A stretch of DNA of 64,000 nt from NCBI GenBank assembly GCA_020064725.1, contig JAGTWJ010000003.1, positions 1,798,001 through 1,862,000 on the forward strand, in the 5' to 3' direction. Shown here in pieces: positions 1-11,036 of this stretch (position 1 is the stretch's first letter; every line of letters begins with the position of its first letter). A program made the translations under genes and the position numbers. This DNA is from Drechslerella dactyloides. Lineage: Eukaryota > Ascomycota > Orbiliomycetes > Orbiliales > Orbiliaceae. The notes under the pieces are model-generated. The model made no database searches, was not told the DNA's origin, and worked only from the letters and a program-made list of their open reading frames with translations.

Positions 1-279
1 CAATCCACGGGTCTCGTTGAACTCAGGATCAACCTACAGTCTAGGGGTCGCACCGACCGACGGGAGGTGAATTTGACAAGTCATGGAAGAACCTTGAAAA
101 GATTGTTCTTCCTGACGCACAACAGGCAGGGAAGGTTGCTGAGCGTGAGCTCAAGACAATTTAACCAATGGTTGGCGCTGCCAAGTTTGGTAGAGATAGC
201 CGCAGTGATTGATTTGGACCGCTATGTGAGTACTTCATTCAAATCTTCATTGTCCCAAATATCCCTACTCGATCTATAA
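1..279 (+). pseudogene. possible coding remnant at the left edge
   Basis: Unrecognised. One frame is open from the window edge to a stop at 277-279. The other two forward frames carry protein-like stretches that seem to continue one another. One is open from base 2 until a stop near 68. Another, open from a possible acceptor TAG at 42-44, contains the peptide LEKIVLPDAQQAGK and stops at 162-164. This looks like the tail of a gene or transposon protein broken by a small frameshift, or a 3' exon of a gene that begins outside the window. Nothing identifies a family. Confidence 0.22.
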
Positions 280-720
280 GAAGCAGAATGAACATAAAGG
301 AGTGTGGGCTAACGAGCATCACGATAGGGCTGCCGGAATGGACACACCATGCCCTCAATTGAATCCATTTGGCTGTTGGGCGCAAACACTGATCTCGCCC
401 TCCCTCAATTAAATCGGTCACATCGAGCTCTGCTACCCGGCCTGGACGCGCAAAGAATTACAATGGTTCGAAGTATCATAGGCAACTTTTTCCGCCGCAG
501 CACCCGGCCTCCCGTTAATCTGCGGTTCCTGAGCATTGGAATTTGCAATAACTTCAATGAACCAACGTACATAGGAGAGTTGCACGCGCCTGTTCACCAC
601 TTCCCGGGCACCATCCGGGTCAATCAGCGGATCTCCATAACTGAGGTCTCGCCCGAGGTGTTCCACCGTCACGCTGACGAGTATTCGCTCTTTAGCATGC
701 TGCAAGACTCGTGGACACAT
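239..720 (-). pseudogene. unrecognised ORF, possible gene remnant
   Basis: An ATG-initiated frame of 95 codons runs from 720 down to 433 with ordinary amino-acid composition and protein-like local patterns (for example SYGDPLIDPDGAREVVN and GRPGAAAEK). A second coding-like stretch follows at 421-239 after a stop. The pieces may be parts of one decayed gene. I do not recognise the family. It could also be a chance ORF; the overlapping forward ORF at 349-729 shows how easily frames stay open here. Confidence 0.25.
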
Positions 721-729
721 GTTTTGTGA

Positions 730-3398
730 ATATGAAACATCACAGTGCCATATCCTGAGACATGAATGCCACGAAGACTCTTATGAAAGACTACGAACGG
801 TGACCAACACAGACCCATCGACCTGAATTCACGACACATTTTTCTATAAGTCTCTTACTCACTTAACAAGGCGATTATTTCTTTGGTGAAATGCCTTTCT
901 CTTTTGATTACTCGGAGGTTCGTGGCTACTGACCATCTTGTTGACTTTTCCCTATTTCATTCTGATCTACGCGCGTGATGATTCTTGATACTGTCCTCTT
1001 CACGAACCACATTTATGATTGGGGATGTGACCATTGCGCGAAAACATGCAGCGGCGCATAATATGAACGGACCTTGACATGCATGCTTCGATTGACGAAA
1101 AAGCCTCACGATTCTGATCATGATGACATCAACTCTCACATATGAACTCATCTCACAATCCTCGTTTTCTACGTCCTCCTCCTTCTCGTCATCATCCACA
1201 CTCTCTTGTTACTGCACGTCCTCAAATGCAGATTCGCCTCCAACCGTCTATATAACCAGGAACACCTCCATTCACTCTAACATCTCCGTCGCCTTCACAC
1301 GAGTGTTCCTTTTTTCTTTCTTCCTGGTATCACCACACAGTGGCTGCTTAGAGAGGAAGCAGGCAATCGGTGAGAATCCTTGGCACACGTAACTTGACCA
1401 TATTTCGATCCAATGTCGCGAAATAAGTTGCTCAATCATCAATGAATTGTCATGACATTTTCGAGCTACGCTATTTGACACGCTCGAAACACGCAAACAG
1501 GTTGTCCCACCTGACTACAGTCACAATGAGAACATGACATGACATGAGCGATGAGATACGCATGCAAATAAGTGATCAAATCTTTGAATAACGTGCTTTA
1601 CGAACCATGAGAGACATCCGGATTTTCTGCTTGAAATATGGAGATTTGGCGACAAGAGTAGTCGAACGCAAGAATATATATGACGGCTACTTGTGGAGTG
1701 CGTCTCCGGCCAATTATCTGTCCAACACCCATTTCATCCTGATACCTCTACGTGTCTCCGTTCTTGAATTTCGAGGCAGATCTTTTCTATTGATTTTTCC
1801 TGTGCGGTGCCGTTCTGAAATTTTGATCAATTGTTCTGTAATTTCTTTCACATGCCCGTCTTTACGTCGCTCAATAGTATCCTAGGATCCTCTCGTCTAT
1901 TTATAATCCAACTCTGTCGTATCGCTCGCGTTGTGTATTTTAATTTAGCTTTACCGAATACAGTTAACTTGGTCGTTCCCCAGCCGTGCATCCACGATAA
2001 ATAATTCGCGAAAAGTATAGCCGACTAGCCCGAGTTGCATGCAGGGAAGGAAGGAGGGAAGGAAGCTTAAGGAAGGAAGAAGATCAGCGATGCATCTTGC
2101 CATCCTTGCTCCAAACCATGTAGGGCGCCTGCAAGCTTGAGATCTTGTGGATACGCTGCTGTCGATCAAGTGGGTAGGTCGAATGAGGGCGCGGAGATAC
2201 CGCTTGGAGGCTTCCCGAGGACGTTACGCTGCCAGTTGGTCCAGATACTTACATATGCACAGCATGCACTCCAATTCACTGGTACGCGAGTGGATCGACA
2301 CTCCTCGCGCCGTTGATTTGTAAATTGTACGTACAAGTAGAACAACGAGGGAGACTGTCTAAGACTCTTGTGCCGGCTAAACCTGACAGTTCGTCCAGCC
2401 ACAGCGCTTTTTCACTCGCCCGGGCTACCCGGCACATCCGCACCGATTTACCATCTCGAGCGGATTGCGTGAGCACACCGTCAAACGTGCGTTCGGCCGT
2501 TCTATATTCGGCGTTTTCCCCACCAAGGTTCCCAGACGGCGCGAGAGAGAAGTGCGAGGGGGAAGGCAGGCAGGAACATTGACAGGGCAGGACAGCTGCC
2601 TATCAACACCATCCGCATCTCGGTGTCCATGTCGAACACGGTCAGAAGTCCTGAGGCTGAGCTTATATTATGCTGTAAGCATGCCACTTCTTATTATACT
2701 CTGCGCAGCATTAAGCCAGGGTTGACAAAAAGACTCGGAGCGCACGAGGGGGAAGACTCTCAGTCCGTCGTCCACTCAGCCCTATCCTCCCACTAGTTAG
2801 CCCCGGAGCAGTAAGCTCCGCATGGGTGAAGCCGTTTCTCGCGGCCTGTTGGCGGGGTCCATTCATTTCTAAAAATGCGTTCACTCCTGCGATATCCTTC
2901 GGGTTATTCGGCGGACTCCTAGCTGACAGGCTTCCTTCTATTCTTTTCTCACGAGATTTCTTTCCTTCCTTCCGTTCTTGTCCCTCGCACTCGTATCTCG
3001 CGTAGCACGCATTACAACGGTTACGATTAATCAAGTCACGATATCGATCTCACGTTATTGTTTTATTCTATCCTATTCGAATCTTCTGTTCTTCAAATAT
3101 TATCTCAGCATCGACAGTTCAGTTCAGAGTCTTTGTTGGAGCTCCGCGTCTTCGGATATACGGTTACATGACTAAGATCTGCAGGTAGACGATTTGCTCG
3201 ATAGGGCGACGAGATTGCGAGCCGACGTTACCTTGTGGGCAAGTGGCGCAGGCACGACGGACCTGGCCCTTCTGACTGGAGCCCAGCATTTGCACTTTGC
3301 GAGTTCGCTGACACCGGAGGACCGGCTCGAAACCATCGACGGGAGCCCACGGCATTGCATCCACCGAATCTTGAATTTTATTTCACGGATACGACACA
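730..3398. other. intergenic region without a supportable gene
   Basis: No convincing gene. The stretch holds short overlapping ORFs on both strands, a purine-rich GGAA/GGGAAGG tract near 2041-2080, and pyrimidine-rich runs near 1160-1210 and 2940-2990. The last few hundred bases are presumably the promoter and 5' leader of the Kelch protein gene. Confidence 0.5.
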
Positions 3399-5725
3399 AT
3401 GACACGCAAATGCAGCCGGTCCTGGGAGCTGTTCGCCGCGCTGGCGGCCCTGTTCGTTGGTGTTGACGGCCAGCTTGGGCCAAGCGACGGCTTGTGCCAG
3501 CGGTTCGGACACCAAAGTACGCACCCACTTCCCCGGTTTACTTTGCATCCTCCGTTCTTTCACGATCCGAGACGCATCGGTCGACGTCGCATAAGGCTAA
3601 CTAGGCACCGTCGACAGGCACGATATTGGGCGACAAGCTTATCCTGGCGGGCGGGTTCAGAGTCGTACAAGATCCAAAATCCGGAGTTGTCCGCGAATTA
3701 CCCAGTCCGTGCCGCAACGCAGCCTCCCCGTTGATTCCGCATTTTCCACGCATGCGCATGCTGATATTGTCCACCTCGTGATATCTTGTAGCAAACGACT
3801 TCCAGTCCCTCGATCTCGGCCCGCAAGGCACCCGGTTCTCCCTCGATAAACCCCGAGCCAGCGGCGGCCCGCCATGGCAGTCGATCAACTACACCGTCGA
3901 TGGCGCGGCCGGCCTCCCAAAGGTCGTGAACGGCGCCATGTTTCGGGATGGTGACGACCTGTATATCTACGAAGGCCGCCTGCCGGGCCTCGGGCCCGAA
4001 GCGTCATCCTCGCTGTGGAAATACACGAATGCGACCAGCACATGGGGTCAGGATATCACCTGGACGCACGCGGACCCCACGCTGCCGAACCGAGTATCCA
4101 GAGGTGCGAGTGTGACGATGGGGGATCGTGGGGTTGGCGTGTATCTCGGTGGTGCTAGGATATTCATCAACGATTCCGCGACACCGGTGAATGGGAACTG
4201 GTTGTACCCAAGCGAGGAGCAGCTTACGACGTTCGATCTCCGGACGAAGAATAGGACGACGACGGGGTTGCCGGACGCGCAGAAGAGAGCGGGTGCAGCC
4301 CTCGCGTTCCTGCCGATTGGGACTGAAGGAGCTATCATTGGCATTGGCGGGACGCTCGAGAACGACAAAGTTCGGGTACGAAGCTTTTTTTTTATCTGAG
4401 CGTGCACTATGCACAAGTTTGTTATGTGTGTGCAGAAGATCTGATGATATAACGATTGACGCAGAGCACTGGCAGTTCGGCCGATATTACCCGCGAGAGC
4501 TTCGATTCCGACGACCTAAACTTCAGCCCTATGCAAAGAGTCTGGATTATGGACCTCGCTACCCGCCAATGGTATTCTCAATCCACCTTCGGCCAATACT
4601 TCCCGGACGAGCGCATGGAGCACTGCATCGCGGTCGCCTCCGCCCCTGACAACTCCTCCCACAACATCTACATGTTCGGCGGCAGCAGCGGCTCCTCATT
4701 CCTCAACCGCAAGGCCGACAAGTACTACAACGAGCTATACATTCTCTCCATCCCTAGCTTCCGGTGGATCCGCCGCGTTTTCGAAGCATCAGACAACGCC
4801 CCGGAAGGCCGAGTACAGCACACATGCCACGTCTACGGCAAGAATCTCATTGTTCTCGGTGGCGCGACCTTGAACACCACTGACAAATGCACCTGGGACG
4901 AACTGAGCATCTTGGATATGACGACGCTGAACTGGGTCACCGACTACAGATACTCGTCCGGTGCATACGCTGTACCCAACCTCGTCATGGGCAGCATCTC
5001 CAACAACGGCGTTGTTCAAAGCGACCCCGTGAACGGCTGGGACGACCATGATCTCCAAGCGCTCTTCGCCACAGCCGGGATTTCCAGCCACTCCGGCGGT
5101 GTATCGATGGTCACTATCGCCGCCGTCGCAGGTGGTATCGCTGGCGGCATCATCCTCCTCCTTATCATCGCCGCTGGTGTAACGCACTACAGGAAACGAG
5201 CCCGCAACAAGCGCGGCCAGAGGATCCTTCGAGCAAAAACAGCATACGAGTCCTCCCGGTATGGTCAGAGTTATCCCGATCAGAGTTATACCGGCCACGA
5301 CCCAAGCCGCGACGGCGGCGCGATGGAACTGCATTCATCACCGTCGAGTGCCTCGTCTAACACATTCGATCACGGAACCGGGTATGCACACCCGGGGAAG
5401 CTGTGGCGTAGCAGCTACTATAGTATCGAGGATACAGAAGTCGAGGAGCGGGAGGAGCGGGTGGACGATGAAGCGGGACTGATTGCCCATAAGGTGCCGC
5501 CGGGGTATTTTGAGCTCGGGGCGCCGCACTCGCCAACAAGACGGGCACACGAACTGAGTGGGGGCGGAGGTACGTTGCCCTTTTCAGCTCCTCCATGAAG
5601 ATATCGGACCTCGCAGCTAGGACCGAACTAACCAGGCGATAAATGTAGATCTGAGCGAAGGCCGTATACACGAACCGTGGGAGGCCACATCGCCTATCAG
5701 CTCGCGGCATAGCACCTGGCGGTAA
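3399..5725 (+). CDS. Kelch-repeat type I membrane protein
   Basis: Predicted protein of 656 residues from five exons: 3399-3516, 3618-3704, 3792-4375, 4465-5569, 5649-5725. It starts with a signal peptide (hydrophobic core AALAALFVG, probable cleavage near residue 24). Kelch/galactose-oxidase-like repeats follow, with glycine pairs before hydrophobic strands (LILAGGF, IGIGGT, YMFGGSSG, IVLGGAT). A single membrane segment lies at about residues 476-505 (rich in A, G, I, L), followed by a basic stop-transfer HYRKRARNKR and a cytosolic tail of roughly 150 residues. Fungal proteins of this layout are usually uncharacterised; a surface beta-propeller that binds a ligand is inference. Intron 2 needs an atypical donor GTCCGT at 3705. 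The last short exon restores a Trp/Arg-ending tail; without that splice the frame stops at 5598. Confidence 0.82.
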
Positions 5726-6288
5726 TAAACCCGCATATAGCTCCAAATATATCCATACTCCCTTGCATCGAATTCTTTGTCATCTAGTTTTCTCATGGTT
5801 GCATCGAGGAGATGGTATTGATATTATTATATTGCTTGCATACGATGGATGTACTTCTAGTCCCTGCTGATATTCATCTTGTGCATTTGTCGGTTTAGCG
5901 GGTTTAGCGTTGCATTTTCTCTGTGTTACGGTATACCACTGGATGAATGAGCCTGTCGATTATCGGAATAACGATATGTATTGGTATATGATTTATGTCA
6001 TGTTAATCAAGTCCATCCATATACTATAGTCGAGATGCTCGCTGGGTTTGGCTGCGATAGAGGAGGTCTGCGCTAATTATAAGTTTGGGAGCATGTTTAT
6101 ATATATATATCCCATGTTTCTCCTCTCAGCGAGGGCTCTGGCCCGGGTCTGACCGACTATTCTATAACAAATGAAATATAATCCTGCATGGTCCGATAAA
6201 TAAAACGCCCCTATATTACCATAGACTGTGTAGCTTTGGCTTACAACTATTTATATAAATCCCGGTAAGAGTAATTCCATTTCGAGCT
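5726..6288. other. 3' flank of the Kelch gene, AT-rich
   Basis: No gene seen. It is AT-rich, with TATATATATA near 6101, and probably holds the Kelch gene's 3' untranslated region and terminator. Confidence 0.5.
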
Positions 6289-6636
6289 TCAATCGGTTCC
6301 TTGAATCAATCTCGACCAATATCCCGTCATCGCCATATCGCGCAATACAGTCCAAGCGGCCATCTTATCTCCATCGATGCAGTAGCCTTTTCTTTTCGAC
6401 TCATATGAATGCTTTATTTCTGTAAGCCTCCGAGGCTGTTCAACCCCGCCGTCTACGACGAACCGCTGCGTGGGGTCGATACGTCGGTAATTCGACATCC
6501 CGACGCCAATACACATCTATGGGCGGTTTGGGAAGCATGCATACATTGACCGGAAGAAACAATCTCGGATGCGTCGGAACTTCTCAGCTTTAAGTCGCTG
6601 CTCGTATTGACCGTGCGGATCTTCGCGAGAATTCTC
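6289..6636 (-). pseudogene. coding-like tract with an in-frame TAG
   Basis: On the minus strand an open, protein-like stretch runs from 6636 to 6520 (with the peptide QYEQRLKAEKFRRIRDCFF). It is stopped by TAG at 6517-6519 and continues in the same frame as an ATG-initiated 75-residue ORF at 6516-6289 (with EQPRRLTEIKHSYESKRK). It lies just downstream of the F-box gene on the same strand. It may be a decayed gene, a lost terminal exon or chance. I do not recognise the family. Confidence 0.25.
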
Positions 6637-6708
6637 TAGCCCCGGGGCCGGGTCTAGAAGGGAGGCGCCGCCGCGAGAGCCCAAAAGTACCGGAGAGAAG
6701 GGAACGAA

Positions 6709-8320
6709 CTAGATGTTACATCTACCCGCTACAGATGTCGATATAATTATTGATCTCTGATTGCGTAATTGCGTCTTTACATAAGCGGCGAGGTCGTGCA
6801 ATGCACTTACCAAGTCTTCAGGATCCTTCAGAGTTATTGCCAGATGTTCCAAGAACGGCATTTCCATAAGCTGCTTGATGTTCTCGACGGGCATCGGCGG
6901 GAGTTTCCGCAGTGTCTTGTTCACCATGGTCATGAAGAGCCGACGTAGAGTCCCTGTGTGACCCGCCAAGTTGGGAAATTCCGTGTCCTGTTCGACTATA
7001 AGCACCAGCGCTAGCTCGATGAGAGAGCCATTCAAACCAAGGTACTCATAACAACCTCCCACATTCCCTGTTACAAGTATGTGCAGTATCGAAAGCCCTG
7101 GGGGAAGAGTCCCCGAAGGCCATAGTATGGTTTCAATAGACTCCCAATCGCGCAGCTTCAAGCTGCGGAGCCGATCGGCCTTTACGGCTACCTCGGTAAA
7201 TATAGCTCTAGCCTCTCTTATTCCAGGAGATTCGGGATGGAGCCCCCATGCTTCGAACGTTTGCAATGCTGTCAGGTGGATTTCTTGACCCATAGACGCC
7301 TTGAGTCTGCAGAGGTAGTCCATGCCAATTTGGGTCAGTGTCGGAGGCGTCCGAACCCGTGCGCCCCGTGGCAGCCATCTTGAACGCAATCGGAGATGCT
7401 TTAGTGTATCACGGTGTGCTAAGACTAGATCGAGCAATAAGATCACCCTCTCCCAAGTATCGACTCTTGTGATGGTTAAATCTGTAAGGTTCGGTCGATT
7501 TGCAAGATTGTAGTACTTTGGACGGGCAGTCCAAGTTCCGGATCGCGATCCCGAAGTGCTACCCGTGTTGGTTGCGAATCCGATGTAAATCGAATTGATA
7601 TTAGGCTGATATTCGGCGAGGTAGTTGCTAATCGCACACGTAGGCTCCAAATTCGTATCCCATCTTCAACCACCATATATTCCATGGTACGGCAAGATTA
7701 GCAGACAGTTATATGAATCATGAGCATGCTGGATAGGTGAGTTGAAAACTGGTGCGTACATGAAGTTCACAATTGACCCGGGTTCCAAAAGGTTCAGGAA
7801 TACCAAAAAAGACAAATATACGTAATTGAACACATTGGTATCGGCACCATCGAGCGCATCCGTGTTTCGCAGGCCTTTTATCCCTACGGTTCTAACATGA
7901 CGAAGGTTAGGATTCTTTGCATCACCATCAGCTCCGGTGATCAACGGGTGAGGCGATTTGAAGTCCCATGGTTTGAAAATAATGGTTTTATATAGCTGTG
8001 GGGTAGCGACGGCGTAACTTCGTTTCGATACGGCGGTGAGCTTGAGAAGGTCTGCGATTTCGAGCTATGGAATTCAATAAGTCAGACATCAGTGGAGAAA
8101 TACAATTTAATCACATTGCACTGTCTCCGCTAGCATTATATTATCGATGGACCGAGGTGCGGTGATCAGGCAGCAGTGAGTAAATATTCGGAGGTTCAGG
8201 ACACACGCGTACATAAGATGTAACTTCCAGCAGTATCTCGGTCGGAATCCTTGAGAAGATGGGTAGATCGTTTGCCGCGTCCGAAGTAGCAGTCCCCAAC
8301 ATTGAAACGACGGCGTCCAT
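6709..8320 (-). CDS. F-box protein with a C-terminal leucine-rich region
   Basis: Predicted 455 residues from three exons: 8320-8213, 8064-7760, 7663-6709. Residues about 23-65 form an F-box: the IPTEILLEV core is followed, across intron 1, by LEIADLLKL and SKRSYAVATPQLY. F-box domains bind Skp1 in SCF ubiquitin ligases, and the rest of the protein usually selects the substrate. The remainder has Leu-rich patterns like degenerate leucine-rich repeats (NLTDLTI, LKHLRLRS, LRSLKLRDW, FLEHLAITL). The second intron (7664-7759) removes an in-frame TGA and joins two ORFs smoothly. The donors are GTACGC in both cases. Such genes are numerous and fast-evolving in ascomycetes; the target is unknown. 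Confidence 0.78.
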
Positions 8321-8890
8321 CGTTATTCAGATATATCGGATGTTTAAAGTTACCCTAGATTTGAGGAGAGCTGTAGTGTCGTGGCTTAACAAATACCACC
8401 TCTTGTCAATTGTCACGTCGTACGGCTTCAGCCATGCCGCATGCCGAGGGACGCGAGTCAATGCAAAATACAACAGATCAATGTGTTGGCTACTATTCAG
8501 GGTCATCAGATCTAGAAATTGCTATTAAGTTGCTGTAGACTGCAGCTGCAGGCCAGCTAAGTATTTAGCAACCAACGTACTCAGACACTGAAAGCATAGT
8601 ATGGCGGTGTTGGATTTCTTAATTTGTGAACTACAAATGGTCGTAGGCGTATCTCGGATGTAGCCTCGAGGCTCTCAGATGCATATGTGGTGAGAAGGTA
8701 ACTTTTGTTTCCTCATTAACAACTTATATATCCCGAATATGTTCCCTGGTCATAAGCGGGAGCATCGATTTCGAACTGAAATACCGTAACACCCGAAAGT
8801 GAGTCTCCTACTCTCCCCACCAAGCTCGAATTCTCCATTAGTACTGCATAGCTAGCCGTCCCACCCTGCTCAGCGAGCTACAAACTGGGG

Positions 8891-8924
<34 letters not shown>

Positions 8925-8996
8925 ATGTTAAAATAATGATACAGAAATGCACAAAAAAGTCAAAAGATATATAGGGGAAACAGACTGGGCTGCCCT
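8321..8996. other. intergenic region between F-box and kinase-like genes
   Basis: No supportable gene. It contains the F-box promoter side at its left and the poly-C tract at 8892-8923 near the 3' end of the kinase-like gene. Confidence 0.5.
8892..8923 (+). repeat. homopolymer of 32 C
   Basis: An uninterrupted run of C on the plus strand (G-run on the minus strand), about 75 bases beyond the stop codon of the kinase-like gene and therefore probably inside its 3' untranslated region or terminator. On the transcript strand it would be poly-G and could form a quadruplex. The exact length is likely variable or error-prone in assembly. Confidence 0.95.
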
Positions 8997-11036
8997 CTAC
9001 TCTGTCTTTTCTACTGGGGGCTCTGCCAAAAGCTTGCGTAATCGATCCGCAAGCACCCCCAGCCTCGATACCACAATACCGCTGCCCATCCGTTCCCGAG
9101 GTTTCTCAGTGAACATCCCCCTACAACAAAGCGAAATAAGCTCTCGAACGACTGCGTCGCCGGTGCCGTCGACATCTTTCTCCTCCGCCGCTTCCACTAA
9201 TGCGTCACACCAGCCCCTCACAGCGGGTAAGTTTCCGCGAAAAGAGATATCAGGCTTCTTAGCCTTCCCTGAAGCCGACGTCGCTTCCGAATCGCGCCGT
9301 GACTTTGATGAGCGAGCGGAGAAGGTGCTAAGCGGCCGTTCAGCGACCGTTACTGTTGATCGATTTCTTATGCCTGCCGTGAACATAGTTCGAATGCTCC
9401 CAGCGGAAGACCCAAGCGAGGAACTCGACGAAAAGCTGTTTCGCAGAACCTCAGCGCCCCGTCGGCGGTAGTTCTTGTATGTTGTCATCTTCAGTTTGGA
9501 TACGAACGTCAGGATGTCAACCATAACGCAGGCTAGGCTGAATACGTCCGATTTGCAAAGAACAACTGGGTCAGCAGCCATATACAGTTGTTCGCCGAAT
9601 AATGCCGTAAGTGTAGCGCTGTCCGCGTAGTCTTCAGGTGCTCCGTACTCGTCACGAATCTCGGTGCGTCCCTGTCGGTTGAAAACATCGAGCATGCCCG
9701 GAGCAGGGCCAGCATCGCAAAGCATCAATTTCGAGCCACCCTCCATGACGTGGACGCTGAGAGGGTTGATATCGCCGTGACGAATGTTCCTCAAGTGGAG
9801 AAATGCCACCGCACTGACGAGTCCAATGATCCAGTTGAAGGCTAAGACACGCTTTTCCGTTGCTGATAGCGCGGCGATGAAGTATGTCGGCGAGCGGAAG
9901 AATGATTCCAGCGTTGTTAGGGGGGCGGGGCGGTAGAGTAAGTAGCCGGCATCTTGGAAGGTGTAAGATGCAAAAAGTTCGACGATGTTAGCGTGGCTGA
10001 TATTTCGTGATTTGATGGTTTCGATGTGAAGCATAAAATCTTCCTTCGAGGGTACTGTTATTCGAGTGATATAGTCCTGCGCCTTCTTTCCGTACGGTCG
10101 CACCACTTTCTCCGCAACAAAGTCCCCACTTGCTGGCAACTTTTCCAGAACTTCGAGCGGGACCACCTCCTGCTCCTCATAATCAATGTGTTCTTTGGGG
10201 TTTATCCCTCGGAGTAGGAAGGTATACTGCACTCTCCAGAACCGTTCGTCCACCTCCTCGTTTGGTCGGTACGATAACGCCAGCCTTGGAACTGTTTTCC
10301 TGGGAATTGGTAAATCCTCGTCATCCCATGCGTCGTCTATGATCCAAAATATCTGTTCTGGTATTCCCATATGCAGTAATATCAGGAACATCCGCCTTGC
10401 CTTGTGCAGTATCCAGTCCATATAGGTTTCGTCTGTGAGGCCGACACCGAAGGCAACCGGCAGTTTTAATCGCTCTTTCAACGACGGTTTTAGACCTGGT
10501 ACGTATGGGATATTCGCGGTCACAAAGTCTTCCGTTAAGGTGTATTTGATCCTCAACTCGTCCCACCATATCTTCGCCGCTTCGAAATCCAACTTTTCCT
10601 GGGTGCCAAATCCGAAGATTATCGCATTCATTTCCAGAAACTGGCTTCCGACCGCTAACGCCTTCTTCTTCAGCTGCTTTCGCCGTTTCTGTAATGTTGT
10701 GAGGTCTGCATACTCGTCCCTCTCTTTCTGCAAGTCGAGGTATAGTCGGGAGGGGTCGGTATGAGGTTTGATGTCGGCCAGACCAGAAAAATGCGAGTCG
10801 ACTGTCGATAAGGATGAATATAACGATAACGAGTCGAGGTCACGGTATGATTCGTCGGAAATGCGGGCATCGTCAAAGAAAGAAGGATTCACTGCGACGT
10901 TTCCATTCGCGGATTTCGGTACCTCGAAGGTGTGAGGTATAGTTTGAGACGAGCCGGCCAGCGGCGTGGGGAAGCTCGAGGTCGAGGATGCAGCACTGCT
11001 AGAGCGGCTGTTGTAGAAGGATAGCACCTCCATCAT
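8997..11036 (-). CDS. protein kinase-like protein with degenerate motifs
   Basis: Single-exon gene of 679 residues starting at the first of two adjacent ATGs (11036). The N-terminal half is fungal-specific and Ser-rich, with a charged helical stretch (LQKRRKQLKKKALAV). A kinase-like fold follows in the second half. Visible landmarks are FVAEKVV (candidate VAIK lysine), HGDINPLS in place of HRDLKPxN, CDAG in place of DFG, GAPEDY as the APE motif, and KSDVFSLACVMVDIL as the subdomain IX aspartate region. Catalytic-loop Asp and DAG Asp are present, but the loop Lys and Asn are Asn and Ser, so activity may be weak or lost. A Ser-rich insert near RNSFSSSSSLGSSAGS interrupts the C-lobe. Substrate and pathway are unknown. 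Confidence 0.75.
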   Translation of the reverse strand: MMEVLSFYNSRSSSAASSTSSFPTPLAGSSQTIPHTFEVPKSANGNVAVNPSFFDDARISDESYRDLDSLSLYSSLSTVDSHFSGLADIKPHTDPSRLYLDLQKERDEYADLTTLQKRRKQLKKKALAVGSQFLEMNAIIFGFGTQEKLDFEAAKIWWDELRIKYTLTEDFVTANIPYVPGLKPSLKERLKLPVAFGVGLTDETYMDWILHKARRMFLILLHMGIPEQIFWIIDDAWDDEDLPIPRKTVPRLALSYRPNEEVDERFWRVQYTFLLRGINPKEHIDYEEQEVVPLEVLEKLPASGDFVAEKVVRPYGKKAQDYITRITVPSKEDFMLHIETIKSRNISHANIVELFASYTFQDAGYLLYRPAPLTTLESFFRSPTYFIAALSATEKRVLAFNWIIGLVSAVAFLHLRNIRHGDINPLSVHVMEGGSKLMLCDAGPAPGMLDVFNRQGRTEIRDEYGAPEDYADSATLTALFGEQLYMAADPVVLCKSDVFSLACVMVDILTFVSKLKMTTYKNYRRRGAEVLRNSFSSSSSLGSSAGSIRTMFTAGIRNRSTVTVAERPLSTFSARSSKSRRDSEATSASGKAKKPDISFRGNLPAVRGWCDALVEAAEEKDVDGTGDAVVRELISLCCRGMFTEKPRERMGSGIVVSRLGVLADRLRKLLAEPPVEKTE

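Noticed and set aside
8947..9471. 174-codon plus-strand ORF
   Set aside because: It lies antisense to the kinase-like gene's C-lobe and has no domain; a shadow of that gene.
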